Below are positions 53,040 to 63,188 of a stretch of 64,000 bases of DNA, one piece after another. The notes beneath the pieces were generated by a model. The model had not been told where the DNA came from, did not search any database, and saw only the letters and a program-made list of their open reading frames with translations. The position numbers were made by a program, and so were the translations under genes. Source of the stretch: Actinomadura parmotrematis (GTDB taxonomy: Bacteria > Actinomycetota > Actinomycetes > Streptosporangiales > Streptosporangiaceae); NCBI RefSeq assembly GCF_019458805.1, contig NZ_JAIBOA010000014.1:164678-228677 (forward strand), given 5' to 3'. The first letter of the stretch is position 1. Every line of letters starts with the position of its first letter.

Positions 53040-53873
53040 ATGGGCATCCGTAAGTACAAGCCGACGACCCCGGGCCGTCGCGGCTCCAGCGTCGCGGACT
53101 TCGTCGAGGTCACGCGCCGCGAGCCGGAGAAGTCGCTGCTGCGTCCCCTCCCGAAGAAGGGCGGCCGCAACAACCACGGCCGCATCACCACCCGGCACCA
53201 GGGCGGTGGCCACAAGCGCGCCTACCGCGTGATCGACTTCCGTCGGCACGACAAGGACGGCGTGCCGGCCAAGGTCGCGCACATCGAGTACGACCCGAAC
53301 CGCACCGCGCGCATCGCGCTGCTGCACTACGCCGACGGCGAGAAGCGCTACATCCTCGCGCCGCACGGCCTGAAGCAGGGCGCCCGCGTCGAGAACGGGC
53401 CGGGCTCGGACATCAAGCCGGGCAACTGCCTGCCGCTGCGCAACATCCCGACGGGTACCGTCGTGCACGCCATCGAGCTGAAGCCCGGCGGCGGCGCGAA
53501 GATCGCCCGCTCGGCCGGCGCCGGCGTGCAGCTCCTCGCCAAGGAGGGCAAGTACGCCACGCTGCGCATGCCCTCCGGCGAGATGCGCATGGTCGACGTC
53601 CGCTGCCGCGCGACGGTCGGCGAGGTCGGCAACGCCGAGCAGTCGAACATCAACTGGGGCAAGGCCGGCCGCATGCGGTGGAAGGGCAAGCGCCCGACCG
53701 TCCGCGGTGTCGCCATGAACCCGATCGACCACCCGCACGGTGGTGGTGAGGGCAAGACCAGTGGTGGTCGTCACCCGGTGAACCCGAACGGCAAGAAGGA
53801 AGGCCGTACTCGCCAGGCGAACAAGTCGAGCGACCGGCTGATCGTCCGTCGTCGCAGCAAGAAGAAGCGGTAG
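53040..53873 (+). CDS. rplB: 50S ribosomal protein L2
   Basis: The 277-residue L2 contains the N-H-G-R-I-T-T-R-H-Q-G-G-G-H-K-R N-terminal segment and the C-terminal G-V-A-M-N-P-I-D-H-P-H-G-G-G loop, with the His needed for peptidyl transfer assembly. It is full length. The start G-I-R-K-Y-K-P-T follows a GGGATGAACGAATAAG leader. Confidence 0.98.
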   Translation: MGIRKYKPTTPGRRGSSVADFVEVTRREPEKSLLRPLPKKGGRNNHGRITTRHQGGGHKRAYRVIDFRRHDKDGVPAKVAHIEYDPNRTARIALLHYADGEKRYILAPHGLKQGARVENGPGSDIKPGNCLPLRNIPTGTVVHAIELKPGGGAKIARSAGAGVQLLAKEGKYATLRMPSGEMRMVDVRCRATVGEVGNAEQSNINWGKAGRMRWKGKRPTVRGVAMNPIDHPHGGGEGKTSGGRHPVNPNGKKEGRTRQANKSSDRLIVRRRSKKKR

Positions 53874-53885
53874 GAGTCGCTCGTC

Positions 53886-54167
53886 ATGCCACGTAGCCTC
53901 AAGAAGGGCCCCTTCGTGGACGACCACCTCGCCAAGAAGGTGGACGTCCAGAACGAGAAGGGCACCAAGAACGTCATCAAGACGTGGTCCCGGCGCTCCA
54001 TGATCGTGCCGGACATGATCGGTCACACGATCGCCGTGCACGACGGCCGCAAGCACGTGCCGGTGTTCATCACCGACGCGATGGTGGGTCACAAGCTCGG
54101 CGAGTTCGCGCCGACCCGCACCTTCCGCAGCCACGTCAAGGAAGACCGCCGCAGCCGTCGCGGCTAG
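53886..54167 (+). CDS. rpsS: 30S ribosomal protein S19
   Basis: The 93-residue S19 begins P-R-S-L-K-K-G-P-F-V-D and has the conserved T-W-S-R-R-S-M-I-V-P-D-M-I-G-H-T-I-A-V-H. It binds the 30S head with S13. It lies 12 bases after rplB in the standard order. Confidence 0.98.
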   Translation: MPRSLKKGPFVDDHLAKKVDVQNEKGTKNVIKTWSRRSMIVPDMIGHTIAVHDGRKHVPVFITDAMVGHKLGEFAPTRTFRSHVKEDRRSRRG

Positions 54168-54232
54168 AGCAGGCAGATACGGCCCGCAGGGAATAGCGGG
54201 GCCGTGCTGAACGTAGGAGAGAGGGAACAGCG

Positions 54233-54612
54233 ATGGAAGCCAGGGCCCAGGCGCGGTTCATCCGCGTCACGCCCAGGAAGGCCCGCCGCGTGGTGGACCT
54301 CATCCGCGGCCTGCCTGCCGCGGAGGCTCAGGCGGTGCTGCGGTTCGCCCCCCAGGCTGCGAGTGAGCCGGTGGGCAAGGTGCTGGCGAGTGCCATCGCC
54401 AACGCCGAGCACAACTTCAAGCTCGACACCGGCTCGCTCGTGGTGAGCCGCGCATGGGTCGACGAGGGTCCGACGCTCAAGCGTTTCCGCCCCCGCGCCC
54501 AGGGTCGTGCTTACCGCATCAACAAGCGCACCAGCCACATCACCGTGGTCGTGGAGTCGCGGGACGAGGCCACGGCCTCGGCCGGCGGTAAGAAGACGAG
54601 GAGGACCCGGTA

Positions 54613-54613
<1 letters not shown>
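54233..54613 (+). CDS. rplV: 50S ribosomal protein L22
   Basis: The 126-residue L22 shows R-F-I-R-V-T-P-R-K-A-R-R-V-V-D-L-I-R-G and the tunnel-lining hairpin (R-F-R-P-R-A-Q-G-R-A-Y-R-I-N-K-R-T-S-H-I). The ATG has GGAGAGAGGGA upstream. Its TAG overlaps the GTG of rpsC by one base. Confidence 0.98.
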
Positions 54614-55488
<875 letters not shown>

Positions 55489-55494
55489 CGTCCG

Positions 55495-55914
55495 ATGCTG
55501 ATCCCTCGTAAGGTCAAGCACCGCAAGCAGCACCACCCGAAGCGGTCGGGCAAGGCCAAGGGCGGCACCCGCGTCACGTTCGGCGAGTACGGCATCCAGG
55601 CGGTCGAGGCCGCCTACGTGACGAACCGCCAGATCGAGGCCGCGCGTATCGCGATGACCCGTCACATCAAGCGTGGCGGCAAGGTCTGGATCAACATCTT
55701 CCCGGACCGCCCGCTGACCAAGAAGCCCGCCGAGACCCGCATGGGCTCCGGCAAGGGCTCGGTCGAGTGGTGGGTGGCGAACGTGAAGCCGGGCCGCGTG
55801 ATGTTCGAGATCTCCTACCCGAACGAGCAGGTCGCTCGGGAGGCGCTCACCCGCGCGATCCACAAACTGCCCATGAAGTGCAAGATCGTTACGCGAGAGG
55901 TGGGTGAGTCCTGA
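55495..55914 (+). CDS. rplP: 50S ribosomal protein L16
   Basis: The 139-residue L16 begins M-L-I-P-R-K-V-K-H-R-K-Q and has G-K-V-W-I-N-I-F-P-D-R-P and G-S-G-K-G-S-V-E-W-W-V-A. It contacts the A-site tRNA elbow. The stop overlaps the ATG of rpmC by one base. Confidence 0.98.
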   Translation: MLIPRKVKHRKQHHPKRSGKAKGGTRVTFGEYGIQAVEAAYVTNRQIEAARIAMTRHIKRGGKVWINIFPDRPLTKKPAETRMGSGKGSVEWWVANVKPGRVMFEISYPNEQVAREALTRAIHKLPMKCKIVTREVGES

Positions 55915-56156
55915 TGGCCAAGGGTCTTACCGCCGACGACCTGCGGACCGAGCCCGAGGACGTGCTGGTCGAGAAGCTGAAGGAGGCGAAGGTCGAGCTG
56001 TTCAACCTCCGCTTCCAGGCCGCGACCGGCCAGCTGGAGAGCCACGGGCGGCTGCGCACCGTCAAGCGCGAGATCGCTCGCATCTACACCGTGATGAACG
56101 AGCGGGCGCTCGGCATCGTCACGGTCGCCGACGACGACGCGAAGGACGAGAGCTGA
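55914..56156 (+). CDS. rpmC: 50S ribosomal protein L29
   Basis: The 80-residue L29 is a helical hairpin with the conserved E-L-F-N-L-R-F-Q-A-A-T-G-Q-L-E. It lies at the tunnel exit with L23. It overlaps rplP and rpsQ by single bases (TGATG at both ends). Confidence 0.97.
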   Translation: MAKGLTADDLRTEPEDVLVEKLKEAKVELFNLRFQAATGQLESHGRLRTVKREIARIYTVMNERALGIVTVADDDAKDES

Positions 56157-56425
56157 TGAGCGAGCAGACCGAGCAGCGGCCCACCCGCAAGATCCTCGAG
56201 GGCCTGGTGGTCAGCGACAAGATGGACAAGACCGTGGTCGTGTCCGTCGAGGACCGCGTGACGCACCGCCGGTACCACAAGGTCATCCGCCGCACCACCA
56301 AGTACAAGGCGCACGACGAGGCCAACGAGTGTGGCATCGGCGACCGCGTCCGTCTCATGGAGACCCGGCCGCTGTCGGCCAGCAAGCGCTGGCGCGTGGT
56401 CGAGGTCCTCGAGAAGGCCAAGTAG
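56156..56425 (+). CDS. rpsQ: 30S ribosomal protein S17
   Basis: The 89-residue S17 has the OB-fold G-L-V-V-S-D-K-M-D-K-T-V-V-V and M-E-T-R-P-L-S-A-S-K-R-W-R-V-V-E-V. It binds 16S rRNA early in assembly. The ATG overlaps the rpmC stop, which fixes the start against longer in-frame options. The 110 bases that follow show no gene. Confidence 0.97.
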   Translation: MSEQTEQRPTRKILEGLVVSDKMDKTVVVSVEDRVTHRRYHKVIRRTTKYKAHDEANECGIGDRVRLMETRPLSASKRWRVVEVLEKAK

Positions 56426-56535
56426 AGCCGAGCAGGTTCTGCGCGGCGCCCCGCGCCGCAGTCAATGAAGAACTGGTTCCACCAGGCTCAACGGAGTCGC
56501 TCCGTGGAGAACCGGTGTGACGAACAGGAGATGTT

Positions 56536-56904
56536 GTGATCCAGCAGGAGTCGCGACTCAAGGTCGCCGACAACACCGGTGCGAAGGAGATCCTTTGCAT
56601 CCGTGTTCTCGGCGGCTCGGGTCGGCGCTACGCGGGAGTCGGCGACGTCATCGTCGCGACGGTGAAGGACGCCCTTCCCGGCGCCGGCGTGAAGAAGGGT
56701 GACGTCGTCAAGGCGGTCGTCGTGCGCACCCGCAAGGAGCGCCGGCGTCCGGACGGCTCCTACATCCGCTTCGACGAGAACGCGGCCGTCCTGATCAAGG
56801 ACGGCGGCGACCCCCGCGGCACCCGTATCTTCGGCCCGGTGGGCCGCGAGCTGCGCGAGAAGAAGTTCATGCGGATCATCTCGCTGGCTCCGGAGGTGCT
56901 GTGA
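56536..56904 (+). CDS. rplN: 50S ribosomal protein L14
   Basis: The 122-residue L14 begins I-Q-Q-E-S-R-L-K-V-A-D-N-T-G-A and has G-D-V-V-K-A-V-V-V-R-T. It starts at GTG with AGGAGATGTT upstream. It is the first gene of the spc part of the cluster. Confidence 0.98.
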   Translation: MIQQESRLKVADNTGAKEILCIRVLGGSGRRYAGVGDVIVATVKDALPGAGVKKGDVVKAVVVRTRKERRRPDGSYIRFDENAAVLIKDGGDPRGTRIFGPVGRELREKKFMRIISLAPEVL

Positions 56905-57212
56905 TGAAGATCAAGAAGGGCGACGAGGTCATCGTCATCGCCGGCAAGTCCAAGGGCGCCACCGGCAAGGTGCTGCGCGTGGACGTGCGCAACGACCGGG
57001 TGGTCGTCGAGGGCGCGAACCTCATCACCAAGAACATCAAGGCCGACGCCCAGCGTGCCGGCAAGGAGAGCGGCCGGGTCACCGTCGAGGCGCCCCTGCA
57101 CATCAGCAACGTGGCCCTCGTCGAGGACGGCAAGCCCGTCCGCGTCGGCGTCCGCGTGAACGATGACGGCTCCAAGACCCGGATCTCGCGCCGCACCGGC
57201 AAGGAGATCTGA
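56904..57212 (+). CDS. rplX: 50S ribosomal protein L24
   Basis: The 102-residue L24 has a KOW-type N terminus (K-K-G-D-E-V-I-V-I-A-G-K-S-K-G-A-T-G-K-V). The ATG at 56904 was chosen because GGAGGT lies seven bases upstream. The GTG at 56901 in the same frame is possible. It overlaps the rplN stop. Confidence 0.97.
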   Translation: MKIKKGDEVIVIAGKSKGATGKVLRVDVRNDRVVVEGANLITKNIKADAQRAGKESGRVTVEAPLHISNVALVEDGKPVRVGVRVNDDGSKTRISRRTGKEI

Positions 57213-57213
57213 G

Positions 57214-57789
57214 ATGACCGAGACCGCCACCGAGCGCCCCGTTCCGCAGCCCCGGCTGAAGCTTCGCTACCGCGAAGAGATCCGCCAGGCGATGAACGAG
57301 CAGTTCGGCTACGCCAACGTGATGCAGATCCCCGGGCTGACCAAGATCGTGGTCAACATGGGTGTCGGCGACGCGGCCAAGGACGCCAAGCTGATCGAGG
57401 GCGCCGTCCGCGACCTGACCAACATCACCGGTCAGAAGCCGGCCGTGAACCGCGCCAAGAAGTCCATCGCCCAGTTCAAGCTGCGCGAGGGCATGCCGAT
57501 CGGCGCCCACGTGACGCTGCGCGGCGACCGGATGTGGGAGTTCCTGGACCGCCTGCTGGCGACCGCGCTCCCGCGCATCCGCGACTTCCGCGGCCTGTCG
57601 CCGAAGCAGTTCGACGGCAACGGCAACTACACCTTCGGCCTGGTCGAGCAGGTCATGTTCCACGAGGTGGACCCCGACAAGGTGGACCGCCAGCGGGGCA
57701 TGGACATCACCGTGGTGACGACCGCCAAGACCGACGACGAGGGCCGGGCGCTCCTGAAGCTCCTGGGCTTCCCCTTCAAGGAAGCCTGA
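57214..57789 (+). CDS. rplE: 50S ribosomal protein L5
   Basis: The 191-residue L5 contains I-P-G-L-T-K-I-V-V-N-M-G-V-G and G-M-P-I-G-A-H-V-T-L-R-G. It holds 5S rRNA on the large subunit with L18. The ATG is one base after the rplX stop, with AAGGAGATCTGAG upstream. Confidence 0.97.
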   Translation: MTETATERPVPQPRLKLRYREEIRQAMNEQFGYANVMQIPGLTKIVVNMGVGDAAKDAKLIEGAVRDLTNITGQKPAVNRAKKSIAQFKLREGMPIGAHVTLRGDRMWEFLDRLLATALPRIRDFRGLSPKQFDGNGNYTFGLVEQVMFHEVDPDKVDRQRGMDITVVTTAKTDDEGRALLKLLGFPFKEA

Positions 57790-57811
57790 GCTTCCATCGG
57801 CGGCCCTCCGG

Positions 57812-57833
57812 GGCCGAGGATCGCAACAAGGAG
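57812..57833 (+). repeat. 22-base leader element, copy 2 (before the S14 gene)
   Basis: The element is identical to the 22 bases before tuf (49780-49801), including the AAGGAG binding site. Confidence 0.9.
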
Positions 57834-57842
57834 AACTAGAGC

Positions 57843-58028
57843 ATGGCGAAGAAGTCGCTGATCGCCAAGGCCGCTCGCAAGCCCAAGTTCGGCGTCCGCG
57901 CGTACACTCGTTGCTCGCGCTGCGGCCGTCCGCGCTCCGTCTACCGGAAGTTCGGCCTCTGCCGTGTCTGCTTCCGCGAGATGGCGCACCGGGGCGAGCT
58001 GCCCGGCATCACCAAGTCCAGCTGGTAG
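57843..58028 (+). CDS. rpsZ: 30S ribosomal protein S14, zinc form
   Basis: The 61-residue S14 is the short zinc-binding type, with ligands C24, C27, C40 and C43 (Y-T-R-C-S-R-C-G ... G-L-C-R-V-C-F-R-E). It ends in G-I-T-K-S-S-W. Many actinobacteria also have a longer zinc-free copy elsewhere that is used when zinc is short. Confidence 0.97.
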   Translation: MAKKSLIAKAARKPKFGVRAYTRCSRCGRPRSVYRKFGLCRVCFREMAHRGELPGITKSSW

Positions 58029-58156
58029 GACCGCGCCCCCCGAGCGGGGGCGCGGCCTCCCGGCCCAGTAATAACCACCGGGCACCTGTCGAAGGTGCCC
58101 ATGACCGCGCCACAGGTCCCACCGTGGAAACCGTGGCGAGGGAGGGCCTGTAGGCC

Positions 58157-58555
58157 ATGACGATGACCGACCCGATCGCAGACATGCTGACGCGTCTGCG
58201 TAACGCGAATTCGGCGTACCACGACAGCGTGGGCATGCCGTACTCGAAGATCAAGGCGCACATCGCCGAGATCCTCCAGCAGGAGGGCTACATCTCGGGC
58301 TGGAGCGTGGAGGACGCCGAGGTCGGCAAGAAGCTCCTCATCGAGCTCAAGTTCGGCCCGACCCGTGAGCGCTCCATCGCCGGCATCAAGCGCGTCTCGA
58401 AGCCGGGTCTGCGGGTGTACGCGAAGAAGGACAACCTGCCGAAGGTCCTGGGCGGACTGGGCGTCGCGATCATCTCGACGTCCTCCGGCCTGATGACCGA
58501 CCGGCAGGCCGGCAAGCGCGGCGTGGGCGGCGAAGTCCTCGCCTACGTCTGGTAG
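58157..58555 (+). CDS. rpsH: 30S ribosomal protein S8
   Basis: The 132-residue S8 begins D-P-I-A-D-M-L-T-R-L-R-N-A-N and ends with the conserved G-L-M-T-D-R-Q-A-G-K-R-G-V-G-G-E. It is a primary 16S binder and the spc-operon repressor in E. coli. The ATG at 58157 is followed by a second in-frame ATG at 58163. Confidence 0.97.
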   Translation: MTMTDPIADMLTRLRNANSAYHDSVGMPYSKIKAHIAEILQQEGYISGWSVEDAEVGKKLLIELKFGPTRERSIAGIKRVSKPGLRVYAKKDNLPKVLGGLGVAIISTSSGLMTDRQAGKRGVGGEVLAYVW

Positions 58556-58572
58556 AGGGGAGGGTACGGAAC

Positions 58573-59130
58573 ATGTCTCGCATTGGACGACTCCCCGTTA
58601 CCGTGCCCAGCGGCGTCGACGTCAAGGTCGACGGCCGTGAGGTCACCGTCAAGGGGCCGAAGGGCACGCTGTCGCACACCGTCGCGGAGCCCATCGAGGT
58701 TCACTTCGAGGACGGCACGCTCACCGTGTCGCGCCCGAACGACGTCAACACCGTGCGCGCGCTGCACGGCCTGTCGCGGGCGCTGCTCGCGAACATGGTC
58801 GAGGGCGTGACCAACGGCTACAGCAAGACGCTGGAGATCCGCGGCGTGGGCTACACCGCCCAGGCCAAGGGCCCGTCGGCGGTCGAGCTGAAGCTCGGTT
58901 ACAGCCACTCGATCAACTACACGGCGCCCGAGGGCATCACCCTGCGCGTCGAGGTCGTGCGACGGGACCAGATCAACGCTCTGATCCACGTGGACGGCAT
59001 CGACAAGCAGCAGGTCGGCGAGGTCGCCGCCAACATCCGCAAGTTCCGCAAGCCCGACGTCTACAAGGGCAAGGGCGTGCGGTACCAGGGCGAGCAGGTC
59101 CGCCGCAAGGTCGGAAAGGCTGGTAAGTAG
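58573..59130 (+). CDS. rplF: 50S ribosomal protein L6
   Basis: The 185-residue L6 has its two related halves, starting S-R-I-G-R-L-P-V-T-V-P-S-G-V and ending R-K-P-D-V-Y-K-G-K-G-V-R-Y. It sits near the factor-binding site. GGGGAGGG precedes the ATG. Confidence 0.98.
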   Translation: MSRIGRLPVTVPSGVDVKVDGREVTVKGPKGTLSHTVAEPIEVHFEDGTLTVSRPNDVNTVRALHGLSRALLANMVEGVTNGYSKTLEIRGVGYTAQAKGPSAVELKLGYSHSINYTAPEGITLRVEVVRRDQINALIHVDGIDKQQVGEVAANIRKFRKPDVYKGKGVRYQGEQVRRKVGKAGK

Positions 59131-59132
59131 TC

Positions 59133-59519
59133 ATGGCAGGCACCAAGACCCTGGCCGGCAAGGCCACGTCGGCGCGGGCCAAGTCCCGCAAGCGCCGGCA
59201 CCTGCGGGTCCGCAAGAAGGTCGTCGGCAGCGCCGCGCGGCCGCGCCTGGTCGTGACCCGCAGCACCCGGCACCTGTTCGTCCAGGTCATCGACGACAGC
59301 AAGGGCCACACGCTGGCCTACGCGTCGACCATGGAGGCCGACCTGCGCGCCGACGACGGCGACAAGACGGCCAAGTCCCGCCGGGTCGGCGCGCTCGTCG
59401 CCGAGCGGGCGAAGGAGGCCGGCGTCTCGGCGGTGGTCTTCGACCGTGGCGGCAACAAGTACCACGGCCGCATCGCCGCCCTGGCGGACGGTGCGCGCGA
59501 GGGCGGGCTGGAGTTCTGA
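59133..59519 (+). CDS. rplR: 50S ribosomal protein L18
   Basis: The 128-residue L18 has a basic N terminus (S-R-K-R-R-H-L-R-V-R-K-K) and R-P-R-L-V-V-T-R-S-T-R-H-L-F-V-Q-V-I, and ends F-D-R-G-G-N-K-Y-H-G-R. It binds 5S rRNA with L5. It starts two bases after rplF. Confidence 0.97.
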   Translation: MAGTKTLAGKATSARAKSRKRRHLRVRKKVVGSAARPRLVVTRSTRHLFVQVIDDSKGHTLAYASTMEADLRADDGDKTAKSRRVGALVAERAKEAGVSAVVFDRGGNKYHGRIAALADGAREGGLEF

Positions 59520-59559
59520 TGATCCAGACCCACATCACCAACGAGATGAGGAACCACTG

Positions 59560-60183
59560 ATGGCAGCGCAGAGGCGTGGTGGCGGTCAGGGTGGCGACCG
59601 TCGCGACGGCCGCCGCGACGACCGTCGTGGTGGCGCCGACAAGGGCCAGTCGTACATCGAGAAGGTCGTCGCGATCAACCGCGTCGCCAAGGTCGTGAAG
59701 GGCGGTCGTCGCTTCAGCTTCACCGCCCTGGTGATCGTCGGCGACGGCAACGGGACCGTGGGCGTCGGGTACGGCAAGGCCAAGGAAGTCCCCGCGGCGA
59801 TCGCCAAGGGCGTCGAAGAGGCCAAGAAGCACTTCTTCAAGGTGCCGCGCATCCAGGGCACCATCCCGCACACCGTGCAGGGCGAGGCCGCGGCCGGCGT
59901 CGTGCTGCTCCGCCCGGCGTCCCCCGGTACCGGCGTCATCGCCGGCGGCCCGGTGCGCGCCGTGCTGGAGTGCGCGGGCATCCACGACGTGCTGAGCAAG
60001 TCGCTCGGCACCGACAACGCGATCAACATCGTGCACGCCACGGTGGCGGGGCTGAAGTCCCTGAAGCGTCCCGAGGAGATCGCGGCCAAGCGCGGCCTGC
60101 CGATCGAGGACGTCGCGCCGGCCGCCATGCTGCGGGCGCGCGCCGCCGGCAGCGAGCCGCGGGCGGAGGCCGCCTCGTCATGA
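59560..60183 (+). CDS. rpsE: 30S ribosomal protein S5
   Basis: The 207-residue S5 starts at the ATG at 59560, after GATGAGGAACC. The first 28 residues are an Arg/Gly/Asp-rich extension (RRGGGQGGDRRDGRRDDRRG). The double-stranded-RNA-binding core follows (VVKGGRRFSFTALVIVGDGN). S5 sits with S3 at the mRNA entry site, and both carry RGG-like tails here. Its stop overlaps the rpmD start (ATGA). Confidence 0.97.
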   Translation: MAAQRRGGGQGGDRRDGRRDDRRGGADKGQSYIEKVVAINRVAKVVKGGRRFSFTALVIVGDGNGTVGVGYGKAKEVPAAIAKGVEEAKKHFFKVPRIQGTIPHTVQGEAAAGVVLLRPASPGTGVIAGGPVRAVLECAGIHDVLSKSLGTDNAINIVHATVAGLKSLKRPEEIAAKRGLPIEDVAPAAMLRARAAGSEPRAEAASS

Positions 60184-60362
60184 GCAACCTGAAGATCACG
60201 CAGATCAAGTCCGTGATCAGCGAGAAGCAGAACCAGCGTGACACGCTGCGGACGCTGGGCCTCAAGAAGATCGGTCAGAGCACCGTGCGCGAGGACAACC
60301 GGCAGATCCGCGGCATGATCCGGACGGTGGCCCACCTGGTCGCCGTCGAGGAGGTCGACTGA
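60180..60362 (+). CDS. rpmD: 50S ribosomal protein L30
   Basis: The 60-residue L30 has L-K-I-T-Q-I-K-S-V-I-S-E-K and L-R-T-L-G-L-K-K-I-G-Q-S. The ATG at 60180 overlaps the rpsE stop, which defines the start. rplO begins one base after its stop. Confidence 0.97.
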   Translation: MSNLKITQIKSVISEKQNQRDTLRTLGLKKIGQSTVREDNRQIRGMIRTVAHLVAVEEVD

Positions 60363-60363
60363 C

Positions 60364-60825
60364 ATGGCGGACGCTACTGAGGGCGCCCCCCTGAAGGTGC
60401 ACGACCTGCGTCCGGCCCCCGGCGCCAACAAGGCCAAGACCCGCAAGGGCCGCGGCGAGGCGTCCAAGGGCAAGACCGCCGGTCGCGGCACCAAGGGCAC
60501 CAAGGCCCGCAACACCGTGCCGGTCGGGTTCGAGGGCGGCCAGATGCCCCTGATCCGCCGGCTGCCGAAGCTCAAGGGCTTCAAGAACCCCAACCGGGTG
60601 GAGTTCCAGGTCGTGAACCTGGACAAGCTCGGCGCGCTCTACCCCGAGGGCGGCGAGGTCACCGCCGCGGACCTGGCGGCCAAGGGCGCGGTGCGCCGCG
60701 GCAAGCCGGTGAAGGTCCTCGGCACCGGCGAGATCTCCGTCGCGGTGCAGGTGAAGGTGCACGCCTTCTCCGGCTCCGCCAAGGAGAAGATCGTGGCCGC
60801 CGGCGGCAGCGCCGACGAGCTGTAG
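60364..60825 (+). CDS. rplO: 50S ribosomal protein L15
   Basis: The 153-residue L15 has the basic N-terminal arm (K-T-R-K-G-R-G-E-A-S-K-G-K-T-A-G-R-G-T-K-G) and the G-F-E-G-G-Q-M-P-L-I-R-R-L-P-K motif. It is the last ribosomal gene of this stretch. In contrast to E. coli, secY is separated from it by a terminator and about 370 bases. Confidence 0.97.
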   Translation: MADATEGAPLKVHDLRPAPGANKAKTRKGRGEASKGKTAGRGTKGTKARNTVPVGFEGGQMPLIRRLPKLKGFKNPNRVEFQVVNLDKLGALYPEGGEVTAADLAAKGAVRRGKPVKVLGTGEISVAVQVKVHAFSGSAKEKIVAAGGSADEL

Positions 60826-60835
60826 CGGGACCGAA

Positions 60836-60878
60836 GCGAGACGCCCGGCCGGGCTCACCGGCCGGGCGTCTCGCTTTT
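60836..60878 (+). terminator. Terminator after rplO
   Basis: GCGAGACGCCCGGCCGG and its complement form a perfect 17-bp stem with a five-base loop, followed by TTTT. Confidence 0.92.
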
Positions 60879-61045
60879 CCGCGCCCGGCGCGCGGGGCGG
60901 CCGCCGAGGACGGCTCGGGGCTTTTCGTGGCGTGTCGGACCTATCGGCCGCCGCCGGCGCCCCGCCCCGGGTAAGGTGGTGCACCGAGGATTCCAGGGCG
61001 CAGGACGCCGGTCCCCGCAGGGGATGACCCGGGCGCGTGCCCGCC

Positions 61046-61073
61046 TTGACCGCCGCCGTGGTATCGGTATGGC
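61046..61073 (+). promoter_or_regulatory. Candidate promoter of secY-adk-map
   Basis: TTGACC (61046-61051) and TATGGC (61068-61073) are 16 bases apart. A second -10-like TAGAGT lies at 61095. The rest of the 370-bp gap before secY has no gene that I can support. Confidence 0.5.
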
Positions 61074-61194
61074 GTTTTCCGTCGCGGGGCAGGATAGAGT
61101 GTCGGCTCGGGCGTGTTGTCTGCCCGCCCGACCCATGGATAGCTGACCCCGGATCGACTCTGCCGCATCACAGTGCAGGTCCGCAGGAGGAATG

Positions 61195-62502
<1,308 letters not shown>

Positions 62503-63153
62503 ATGCGCATCGTTCTGGTCGGCCCCCCGGGTGCGGGCAAGGGGACTCAGGCCGCGTACATCGCCAAGCACCGGTCGATTCCGCAGATCTCGACCGGTGA
62601 CATCTTCCGCGCCAACGTCAGCGGCGGCACCGAGCTCGGCCGTGCGGCCAAGGAGTACATGGACCGCGGCGACCTGGTGCCGGACGAGGTCACCATCGCC
62701 ATGGTGCGCGACCGCCTCGGCCAGGACGACGCGCGGGAGGGCTTCCTGCTGGACGGCTTCCCGCGCAACGTCCCGCAGGCCGAGACGTTGAAGAAGATGC
62801 TCGCCGAGTGGGACCAGCGCCTCGACGTCGTGCTGGAGCTCGTCGTCGACGAGGACGAGGTGGTCCGCCGCCTGTCGGGCCGCCGCACCTGCAGCAAGTG
62901 CAGCAAGATCTGGCACGTCGACACCGACGCCGGGCGCGACGACGTCTGCGACGACTGCGGCGGCCGGCTGTACCAGCGCGACGACGATAAAGCGGAGGTC
63001 GTCCGGCACCGCCTGGAGGTCTACGCGGAACAAACGGCGCCGCTGGTGCAGTTCTATGCCGACGAGGGCCTTCTCGTCGCGGTCGAGGCGACGGGGCCCG
63101 TCGAGGAGGTCACCCGGCGCGCGCTGGACGCGCTCCGCCCGCTGGAGACGTGA
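62503..63153 (+). CDS. adk: Adenylate kinase
   Basis: The 216-residue enzyme interconverts ATP, ADP and AMP. The P loop G-P-P-G-A-G-K-G-T is at residues 7-15 and the G-F-P-R-N segment at about 85-89. The LID domain is of the long type with a zinc site (C130, C133, C149, C152). The ATG directly abuts the secY stop. Confidence 0.97.
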   Translation: MRIVLVGPPGAGKGTQAAYIAKHRSIPQISTGDIFRANVSGGTELGRAAKEYMDRGDLVPDEVTIAMVRDRLGQDDAREGFLLDGFPRNVPQAETLKKMLAEWDQRLDVVLELVVDEDEVVRRLSGRRTCSKCSKIWHVDTDAGRDDVCDDCGGRLYQRDDDKAEVVRHRLEVYAEQTAPLVQFYADEGLLVAVEATGPVEEVTRRALDALRPLET

Positions 63154-63188
63154 CCCCCGTCCCGGAACACCACTAGGGGAGTCACCGA

